Part shown: one piece after another, positions 28,465 to 35,356 of the stretch | Layout of the letters: every line of letters starts with the position of its first letter | How positions within the stretch are numbered: position 1 is the first letter of the stretch | DNA from: Streptomyces celluloflavus | GTDB lineage: Bacteria; Actinomycetota; Actinomycetes; Streptomycetales; Streptomycetaceae | DNA: 64,000 nucleotides | Direction of reading: 5' to 3' | NCBI GenBank assembly: GCA_000720995.1 | Contig: JOEL01000001.1 | Location: forward strand, 62,001-126,000 | Position numbers and translations under genes: made by a program | The notes under the pieces: generated by a model | What the model saw: the letters and a program-made list of their open reading frames with translations, nothing else | Told to the model about the DNA's origin: nothing | Databases searched by the model: none

Positions 28465-28821
28465 CTGGAGCGAGGATCCCGGCGTCCGTCGAGGGATCCA
28501 TGGCCGGAGCCGGACGCGCACGGTTGCAACCTGCAATAGCCACGGTCCCGTGGAAGACGTAGGCGCGCTCGGCAAAGCGTGTGGCCATGGCCCGAAAGCC
28601 CTTGAAAACATTGACCGTTCACTCGACTTCGTCGAGGCGCCTGCACATCGTGCGATCGAAGGCCGCGGGCGGACCGCCCGTACTGCCTCGGCGTTGGTGA
28701 TCGGTCCACCGGTCTCCGCGTTTCGGGGATGGTGTGGTCGATCCATCCGCGTCACAGGAACGCCGATTGCGGTGGGAGCCGCACGCCACTTCACCGGATG
28801 CTGCGAGTTCACCAGGACCGC
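28465..28821. other. stretch holding a transposase relic, 357 bp
   Basis: Between the exporter relic and the HAD phosphatase stop. Apart from the IS5-type fragment described separately (28520-28700) I see nothing. Confidence 0.5.
28520..28700 (-). pseudogene. IS5-family transposase C-terminal relic
   Basis: The minus strand reads GGPPAAFDRTMCRRLDEVE, a TGA stop at 28619-28621, then TVNVFKGFRAMATRFAERAY and VFHGTVAIAG in the same frame. This is the familiar end of IS5-type DDE transposases (catalytic Glu block followed by a FRAxATR helix). Only the last ~60 residues remain and no ends are visible. Confidence 0.65.
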
Positions 28822-29595
28822 TCAGACGACGACCCCGGCCGCCTGGGCCAGCAGGGAGATCTCGGCCGCGACTGCCACCGGGTCGGCCGCGACGGTGACC
28901 TGGGCCACGTCGTCCAGGCTTGAGTGTGCGCCGACGCGCACCGCACGCTCCGCGTTCCGCAGGAGATCGAAGTCGTTGATGTCGTTGCCGAACGCCACGT
29001 ACTCGCGGATCTCCATCGAGGCCAGGGCCTCCCACTTCGTCGTCGAACCCGGGGCGAAATCTATGATCGCCTCGTCGAGGTGGTGGTTGACCGTCAGCCC
29101 GAGCCTGCGGCCGGTCTCGGCGAGTTCCGTCATGTCCGACGCGCCGACGACGAGGAACTTCACCACCTCGGGAAGCTCGGTGAGGTCCACCCTGCGCGCG
29201 AGGTCGCCCTGATCCACACGGCTCCGGATCGGGTGATCGACAGGTCCGGTGTAGGCGTAGTCCCAGGGGCCGTCGGCGAGGTAGGTCGCCTCGTACCGCC
29301 CGGCCGCCTCCAGCAGTGCGCGAAGTCCGGCAGGATCGAATGCGGCCCGAGCCCGCACCTGACCGCCGGCCGAGACGAGGCTCCCGTTCCCGCCGATCAG
29401 GGTGGCGGACGCGAAGGCCCCGTTGAGCACCGGCAGAAGGTCTCGGACGGGGCGGGCGGACGCGAAAACCAGGTGATGGCCGGCGCGTTCGCATTCGCCG
29501 AGCGCCGCGAGAATTCCCTCGTCGATCGTCCGCCCGTCGAAACAGAGCGTGCCATCGATGTCGAAAACCACGGTGCGGGCGCGAAGGCTGAACAT
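28822..29595 (-). CDS. HAD-IIB family phosphatase
   Basis: A 257-residue Cof-like HAD hydrolase. Motif I is VVFDIDGTL (residues 9-17) with the nucleophile Asp, motif II LVFASARP, the conserved Lys lies in EVVKFLVV, and motif III is FGNDINDFDLL. A C2B cap lies between motifs II and III. Members dephosphorylate sugar phosphates or other small phosphoesters in the cytoplasm. Start ATG 29595 has only a weak ribosome site. It is divergent from the VWA gene. Confidence 0.9.
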   Translation of the reverse strand: MFSLRARTVVFDIDGTLCFDGRTIDEGILAALGECERAGHHLVFASARPVRDLLPVLNGAFASATLIGGNGSLVSAGGQVRARAAFDPAGLRALLEAAGRYEATYLADGPWDYAYTGPVDHPIRSRVDQGDLARRVDLTELPEVVKFLVVGASDMTELAETGRRLGLTVNHHLDEAIIDFAPGSTTKWEALASMEIREYVAFGNDINDFDLLRNAERAVRVGAHSSLDDVAQVTVAADPVAVAAEISLLAQAAGVVV

Positions 29596-30000
29596 CACCG
29601 GATGATATCCGGCTGACCGGCGATGCCGAGGTGATGCCGATGTGATGCCCGCAACTGTGCCCGTGCCTCCGACCGCCCGGCCGGGCAGCTCCCTGCCCTG
29701 GCCCCGGCCCCGGGGCACCACATCGTGACCGGTACGGCGCGGGCGTACGACATACGACATGGGAGTACGGCACGGGCGTACGGCGCAGGCGCAGCTCCAT
29801 CCGGCATGTGGGGAGGGCGGCATCCTGGTCCGGACCGGGTGACGTGGTCCGTCGCACCCGCAGGACAATGGTCCACGTGGTGAGCCCGGTGCCGTACCAG
29901 CCGGGTGAGCTGCGGCAGCCGGGGCGCCGATCCCGGAGCCGACCGTACAGCTGCCGGCGCCATGGGCCGGCCGTCCCGCCGGTGTACCAGGAGGCATCAG
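29596..30000. other. divergent intergenic stretch, 405 bp
   Basis: Between the HAD phosphatase and the VWA protein. Two 18-bp near-identical direct repeats of GTACGGCGCGGGCGTACG occur at 29732-29749 and 29765-29782 (one mismatch), within a TACG-rich segment. Otherwise nothing recognisable. Confidence 0.45.
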
Positions 30001-30726
30001 ATGACCAGTCCCGCGATCAGCCTGACCAAGGTGCAGGAGAGGGCCCCCGGCCTGGTCAGCCTCTACAAGAGTGCCGCCGTCAGTCTGCGCAAGCGCTCCC
30101 TCCAGGGCGTGCGCGCGGCCGTCTATCTGGTGCTCGACCGCTCCGGCTCGATGCGCAACTACTACAAGGACGGCACCGTCCAGCACCTCGCCGAACAGGT
30201 TCTGGGCCTGTCGGCGCACCTCGACGACGACGGCACCGTTCCGGTCATCTTCTTCTCCACCGATATAGACGGCACCGCCGAGCTCGACCTCGGCAACTAT
30301 CAGGGCCGCATCGAGGAACTGCACAGTGGTCTCGGCCACATGGGCCGCACGAACTACCACTGGGCCATGGACGAAGTCATCGACCACTACCTGGCCAGCG
30401 GCTCGTCCGCTCCGGCACTGGTCATCTTCCAGACGGACGGCGGGCCCACGAGCAAGTTCGCCGCGGAACGCTATCTCTGCAAGGCGGCCACGCTGCCGAT
30501 CTTCTGGCAGTTCGTCGGCTTCGGCGACCCTGACGAGCAGGAGTTCGCGTTCCTCCACAAGCTCGACGACCTGCCCGTTCCGGCCAAGCGCGTCGTGGAC
30601 AACGCGGGCTTCTTCCACGCCGGACGTGACCCCCGCAGCGTCAGCGACGACGTCCTGTACGACGAGCTGCTGCACGAGTTTCCCAGCTGGCTGACCGCCA
30701 TCGACAGTGCGGGAAGCATGCAGTGA
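30001..30726 (+). CDS. VWA-domain protein (TerF-like)
   Basis: A 241-residue von Willebrand factor A protein. The MIDAS motif DRSGSM (about residues 47-52) is intact, with the Thr in GRTNYHWAMDEVI and the Asp in FQTDGGPTS completing the metal site. The C-terminal half resembles the TerF/TerY group linked to tellurite-resistance and stress modules, but no other ter gene is nearby. AGGAGG lies 6 nt before the ATG. Its stop codon is within the first copy of a 17-bp tandem duplication that separates it from the AraC-type gene. Confidence 0.88.
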   Translation: MTSPAISLTKVQERAPGLVSLYKSAAVSLRKRSLQGVRAAVYLVLDRSGSMRNYYKDGTVQHLAEQVLGLSAHLDDDGTVPVIFFSTDIDGTAELDLGNYQGRIEELHSGLGHMGRTNYHWAMDEVIDHYLASGSSAPALVIFQTDGGPTSKFAAERYLCKAATLPIFWQFVGFGDPDEQEFAFLHKLDDLPVPAKRVVDNAGFFHAGRDPRSVSDDVLYDELLHEFPSWLTAIDSAGSMQ

Positions 30727-30748
30727 CGAGGAGCATGCAGTGACGAGG
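30715..30748. repeat. 17-bp perfect tandem duplication at a gene junction
   Basis: AGCATGCAGTGACGAGG occurs twice head to tail (30715-30731 and 30732-30748). The first copy holds the VWA stop; the second supplies the GTG start of the next gene, while the end of the first copy supplies its GAGGAG ribosome site. Without the duplication the two genes would overlap as GTGA. Confidence 0.85.
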
Positions 30749-31678
30749 GATTCGGCCCCTCGCGTCCGCGGCGGTGACGGCGCGGCGGCCGGGGCCGGCC
30801 CCGCGGGTGGGCTCCGGGTCTACGGGGTGTCGGCTGCCGTGGAAGGCCAGGGGACGGGCCGGAGAGGCGATCCGGGCGCGGGGCACGGCGGGACGGTGCC
30901 CGGATCACCCGATGTGCGGTTGCGTGACTACGTGCACGGCTATGTCGGTTTCGGGCCCACGATGGGGCTGCCCGCCGTACATCGCGTACTGCCGGAGGTG
31001 GCGGTCATGCTGGTGCTGGACTTCGTCGCGCGGCCGTCCCGCCTGGTCACGGCGGAGGGCGGGGCGGCGCGCATGCCGTCGCTGCCCGTCATCGGCCTGC
31101 ACGACCGCCCCGTTCTGGTGGAACACGGCGGCTCTCCCCGCGGTGTGGCGATCGGCCTGACACCACCTGGTGCCCATGCCCTGTTCGGCGTCGCGATGAG
31201 CGAGCTGGCCAACACGTATACGAGCCTGGCCGATTTAGTGGGCGGCCGGGCATGGTGTCTGGTGGAGCAGCTGTCCCAGCTCTCCCACTGGCAGGCCCGC
31301 TTCGCGCTGCTGGACCGGACACTGGCTCAGTGGCTGGCGGGCACGAACGCGCCGGTGGCCACTGTGCTACGGGCCTGGCGGCGGCTCACGGAGTCCGCCG
31401 GGCAGCTGACGATCGCCGGACTGAGCGACGAACTGGGCTGTAGCCGCCGCTACCTGGAGATGCGGTTCGGCGAACAGGTCGGTCTGCCGCCCAAGACCGC
31501 GGCCCGGATCCTGCGTTTCAAGGGTGCGGCGCGCATACTCACCGCAGCCGGCCGCGGATCCTTCTCGGAGATCGCGGGGCGGTGCGGATACAGCGACCAG
31601 GCGCATCTCAACCGCGACTTCCGGGCACTGGCCGGCTGCACACCGACGGAGTTCCTGCTCCGGCGGTCGAGTGGCTGA
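30740..31678 (+). CDS. AraC-family transcriptional regulator
   Basis: A 312-residue regulator with an N-terminal sensor part and a C-terminal AraC double helix-turn-helix (about residues 215-310): LTIAGLSDELGCSRRYLEMR is the first helix-turn-helix and FSEIAGRCGYSDQAHLNRDF the second. The first ~40 residues are Gly-rich and probably disordered. The GTG at 30740 has GAGGAG 6 nt upstream. It is co-directional with the VWA gene, 13 bp after its stop. The effector is unknown. Confidence 0.85.
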   Translation: MTRDSAPRVRGGDGAAAGAGPAGGLRVYGVSAAVEGQGTGRRGDPGAGHGGTVPGSPDVRLRDYVHGYVGFGPTMGLPAVHRVLPEVAVMLVLDFVARPSRLVTAEGGAARMPSLPVIGLHDRPVLVEHGGSPRGVAIGLTPPGAHALFGVAMSELANTYTSLADLVGGRAWCLVEQLSQLSHWQARFALLDRTLAQWLAGTNAPVATVLRAWRRLTESAGQLTIAGLSDELGCSRRYLEMRFGEQVGLPPKTAARILRFKGAARILTAAGRGSFSEIAGRCGYSDQAHLNRDFRALAGCTPTEFLLRRSSG

Positions 31679-31829
31679 CACGGGCGGGCAACCGGTCCGC
31701 CTCGGACCCGTTCGCATTTTTCCAAGAGGCCGTCGCACCCTGCGGCCTACCCTCGGGAGAGTGGGCCTACGGGGGTGGTCCACACACCCACTCAGGAAGG
31801 CCGCACCGTGGGCGGAACCGTCCGCCCGC

Positions 31830-31865
31830 CGGCTCCCGTCACCGCAGCACCGGTGACGGGAGCCG
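31830..31865 (+). terminator. 15-bp perfect hairpin
   Basis: CGGCTCCCGTCACCG (31830-31844) pairs exactly with CGGTGACGGGAGCCG (31851-31865) across a 6-nt loop. It lies about 150 nt downstream of the AraC-type stop. Confidence 0.65.
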
Positions 31866-31985
31866 CAGTGGTGCCGGCCATCGACCCGCAGGGCATGGCG
31901 CGGCCTACCGGGCACATGCCCATCTGCGGCTCCTCGGTGGCGGTAGCGGGCCGGGCCGCGTACAGGTAACGGTGTGCCGCTCACC

Positions 31986-32024
31986 GGTGCCGGGCGGGCG
32001 CGTGGGGCCGGCCCGCCCGGCACC
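31986..32024 (-). terminator. 14-bp perfect hairpin
   Basis: GGTGCCGGGCGGGC (31986-31999) pairs with GCCCGCCCGGCACC (32011-32024) across 11 nt, ending 49 nt from the M64 peptidase stop. Confidence 0.7.
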
Positions 32025-32072
32025 CGGGGCGGCGTTCGAGACAGTGCGCCCCGGCGCGTCGAGGCGGTGTGC

Positions 32073-33440
32073 CTAGCGGGTGACCTGCCAGCTCAGCGAT
32101 GCGGAGAGCGGCTTGCGCAGCGCCGGGTCACGGACCGCGTCCGTACCGTCGACGGCCTTGGCCGTGACCGTGTGGGCGCGGCCGTCGGAGGGAACGCCGA
32201 GGGAACGCGGTACGACCGTCGTCTTGCCGCGCCAGGCTTTGGCCTCGCGGCCGTCGACGTACCACTTGACCTGCGCGGAGGCGGGCAGCGTGACCGGGAT
32301 GCGGTCTCCGCGGGACAGTGTGCGGCCGGCGGCGACCGGGCTGCTCAGCACGCTCGCATGGCGGTAGAAGCCCGCGATCATCGCCTCACGGCCGGGGAGG
32401 TTGAACTCGCGGCCGAGGGTCCGCATGATCGAGTTCTCGGTGGGGCGGTTGAGGCCGAACTGGTAGTAGCCGCCGCCCTCGTACGCGCCGACCGTGCCGC
32501 CGTCCGGCGACTTCTGGCCCATCCAGCGGTACCACTTCTGCTTCCGGGTGGTCATCTGGTCGACGGTGTAGGTGGTGATGTTGGCCGAGCCGGGCTCGGG
32601 GCCGGAGTAGGTGCCGGACTGGCCGTAGTCGTACTCGTCGGCGAGTTTGCCGAGCGAGTGACCGGTTTCGTGAATGGCTATCTGTACGGCGTCGGCGTTG
32701 TGGGCGGAGGCGGTGGCGATACCGTCGTAACCGACCTTCGAGCTGATGTCGTTGTAGCCCGCGCCGCCGTACTTGGTGGAGTTGGCGAGCACCACGACGA
32801 GGTCGGCGGCCGGGGCCTTGGCGGCGTACGACTCGACCTTGCCGGTGTCGACGCAGAGCAGGCGCTCGATGTCGTCGCAGAAGAAGGCGGAGCCGAGGGC
32901 GGTGTCGCGGACCGCGTTCCGGTCCGGGTCGCCGGAGACGCCGGACTGCCGGGAGACGGCATCGACGGCCCAGACGTTGAAGAGGCCGGTGTACGAGGCG
33001 TACGGCTCGACGGCGGTCATCTTGGCCCACTTGGCGCGGACATCGGCGTGGAAGGTCGCCTGCTGGGCGGCGGTGTAGCCGTCGCCGATGAAGACGACGT
33101 CGAGTTTGGTGCCGACGGGGCCGTTCTGCACGATCGGCGTGACCTGGCCGTCGGAGGCGGGCGCGGCCTTGGCGGACCGGGAGAGCGGCTTCGAGGCCGG
33201 GATGGTGGTGTGCCGGGGGTGGCCGCCCGGCCCGGTGAAGTACTCCACCTGCTGGGTGGGTTGACCCTGCGGGTCCGGGGGCGGGGTGGCGCCCTGGGCG
33301 GTGCTGGTCGCGGCGGCGGTCAGGGCGACGGCGGCCAGGCCGACGGCCGCGGCGGTGCGCAGGGAAGTGCGGAGGGAGATGCGTGGGGTGGCGCGTGCGG
33401 AAGTGCGTGTCGAGGCGCATATGGAGGTGCGTCTGAGCAT
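32073..33440 (-). CDS. secreted M64-family metallopeptidase
   Basis: A 455-residue exported zinc protease. A signal peptide (basic start, hydrophobic segment ending around AQGATPPP near residue 50) precedes a propeptide-like region. The catalytic domain begins near LDVVFIGDGYTAAQQ and carries HETGH (His257, Glu258, His261) followed by SLGKLADEY. It resembles the IgA-peptidase M64 family of Streptomyces, which cleave extracellular proteins. The C-terminal ~90 residues form a small beta domain. GGAGG lies 8 nt before the ATG at 33440. Confidence 0.9.
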   Translation of the reverse strand: MLRRTSICASTRTSARATPRISLRTSLRTAAAVGLAAVALTAAATSTAQGATPPPDPQGQPTQQVEYFTGPGGHPRHTTIPASKPLSRSAKAAPASDGQVTPIVQNGPVGTKLDVVFIGDGYTAAQQATFHADVRAKWAKMTAVEPYASYTGLFNVWAVDAVSRQSGVSGDPDRNAVRDTALGSAFFCDDIERLLCVDTGKVESYAAKAPAADLVVVLANSTKYGGAGYNDISSKVGYDGIATASAHNADAVQIAIHETGHSLGKLADEYDYGQSGTYSGPEPGSANITTYTVDQMTTRKQKWYRWMGQKSPDGGTVGAYEGGGYYQFGLNRPTENSIMRTLGREFNLPGREAMIAGFYRHASVLSSPVAAGRTLSRGDRIPVTLPASAQVKWYVDGREAKAWRGKTTVVPRSLGVPSDGRAHTVTAKAVDGTDAVRDPALRKPLSASLSWQVTR

Positions 33441-33765
33441 GGGTGATCCTCCTGGAGCCCACCGCAAGGCGGTGAGTTGAACGGGATGCGGCCGCGGATC
33501 AACGTAGAGGCTGCGGTGGTTCCAGGCAACGGATGATGCCCAAGTGCTGTGAGAGATCAGAGGGACAGGGGAGTAGGGGGTAGCGGGCAGAGGAGCGCGG
33601 GCGGTGGAGCGCGCGGCGGGCGGATTGGGGATGGGCGCGCTCGGGGTGGGCGGGGGCGGCAGGGGCAAGTCGTCCGCGCCGACGGCTGGTTACCTGGTTC
33701 TGGTACCGGATGGGTCCAGGGCGGAGCGACCGCAAGCATCTCTCCGCGAAGGTCATTGCAAAGAG
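33441..33765. other. divergent intergenic stretch, 325 bp
   Basis: Between the M64 peptidase and the truncated MFS gene. A purine-rich segment (about 33545-33675) is the only unusual feature. No gene. Confidence 0.4.
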
Positions 33766-34461
33766 ATGATTGCTCTCTTACGCCACCGCGCCTTCCGGAA
33801 CTACTGGATCGGGCAGAGCATCTCCCTGGTCGACGAGGAGATATCCAGAATCGCCCTTCCACTGGCAGCTGTTCTCATCCTTGACGCGCAGGCCGGCGAA
33901 ATGGGCGGGCTCACCACCACCGCTCTGGTGCCGGCCCTGCTGTTCTCGGTGCCGGCCGGTGCCTGGGCCGATCGCTGGCGAAGTCGGCGCCGCGTCATGC
34001 CCGTCACCGACCTCGGCCGTTTCCTGCTGATGGCATCAATCCCGGCCGCTTACGCGTGGGGTGTGCTCGATTTCGTTCAGCTCTGTCTCACGGCCTTCGC
34101 CATCGGCGCATTGGGGGTGCTCTTCAACGTCTGCGACAGCACCCTGTATGTATCCCTCGTACCGGCGAAGAGCTACTTCCAGAGCAGCTCGTTGATGAAC
34201 GGGAGCCGCTCCCTGGCCTTCACCGCCGGCCCGAGCCTCGGCGGTCTTCTGGTCCAGTTCGCCAGAGCGCCTTTCGCCCTGTTCGTTGACGCGCTCAGCT
34301 ATCTGCTCTCCGCGCTCTTTCTCTTCCGTATCTCGCCCGCGGAGCCGCCGCCGTCGGCCTGGCGGAGAGGTCATTTCACCGCGGGCCTGAAGTGGCTCGT
34401 CCGGGCTCCGCTGATGCGGCCGATGCTCGCCGCCGTCGCGAGGCTCAATTTCAAGCGATAG
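33766..34461 (+). pseudogene. MFS transporter, C-terminal half deleted
   Basis: A 231-residue fragment of a major facilitator (normally about 400-420 residues). The first six transmembrane segments are readable, beginning FRNYWIGQSISLVDEEISR, with the A-like motif GAWADRWRSRRRV. It stops abruptly after MLAAVARLNF, where homologues continue into the second six-helix bundle, and runs into sequence of a truncated ArsR gene on the opposite strand. Codon 5 is TTA. A functional half-transporter is unlikely. Confidence 0.8.
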
Positions 34462-34655
34462 CTCGCGTTGCCGGAGGTGATGCCCAGGCGTGCGGCGAGC
34501 CGGGTGGCCGTCGACGGGCCGTAGGTGCGCAGCAGTTCCACCAGTTGAACGCGTACGGGGTGCGCGAGGGCGCGCAGGCCCTTGGCGTCCAGGGCCACCT
34601 CCGCTTCGGGGTCCTGGCGCTTCGGTCCGCCCATGCGATCGCTCATGTCCGGCAT
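34450..34655 (-). pseudogene. ArsR-type helix-turn-helix regulator, C-terminus deleted
   Basis: The minus strand encodes the N-terminal half of an ArsR-type regulator: LRALAHPVRVQLVELLRTYG and TATRLAARLGITSGNASYRL cover the first helices and the recognition helix. At about 34450-34456 the reading runs directly into antisense MFS sequence, so the wing and dimerisation helix are missing. The two genes were convergent and lost both 3' ends in one event. Confidence 0.75.
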
Positions 34656-35356
34656 GGTAGAACGCGGAAGCCCGCCTGCAAAGATTTCTCCGCGGGAAGC
34701 TGCTTTCAACGGCTTGCTGCGTAAGCCTGTTTTGGCGTCGGGTAGTTATGCGCAGTGAGGCGGAATGCCGATCCCTATGCGGTTGATGTTGGACTCCTTC
34801 AATTTTCGTCGGCTTGGGTTGCCTTCGATTACCTTCGGTCTACGTGAACTGCGATATCCCTCGCCGATAATTGCCGCTGCCTCCGCCGTAACTGTGGGCG
34901 CGACGAACCCCAGGTCTCGTACCCTGACGGAACATCAGGCGGCTGCCCATGAATCGGCCCGACGGCCGGCAGAAGGCCGACAATTAGCCGGCAGGGAAGC
35001 CCCGGCGGCGCAGGCATGCCCGTGAACGTAGCTGCGCACGCCGAGCGAGGTCAAAGCCGTCTCGGCTGGTGGACCTCTGTTGCGGGAGCGGTGGGCGGGG
35101 ATTGCGGAAAGCCGTCGGAGGGGCGAGGCATGCGCGTAACTCGGGTGCGTCGTCGCCGCGTTCAAGGAAGTCCAGATAACTCGTGGATGTCGCAATCGGG
35201 GGGATCCACAAGGAACCGCGAGTAAGTCGGGGCATTGCAAGTGGAATAGCTCACACCGCATGGACCGTATGGTTTTCGGGCTCGTCGTTGTTCAAGACAT
35301 GCCCATCAGAACGCGTACGCCCTGCGTCGCGCAGCCAACAGAAAGGCGGACCTGCG
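34656..35356. other. SARP upstream region, 700 bp
   Basis: Between the ArsR relic and the SARP regulator. Lower GC than the flanks, especially 34740-34900. No recognisable gene. Expected to hold the promoter of the regulator, but I find no confident -35/-10 pair or SARP-type heptamer repeats. Confidence 0.4.

Larger units (their letters stand above)
31679..32072. other. convergent intergenic stretch with two terminators, 394 bp
   Basis: Between the AraC-type gene (plus) and the M64 peptidase (minus). It holds two long perfect hairpins listed separately, one apparently serving each gene. No open frame is supported. Confidence 0.6.
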
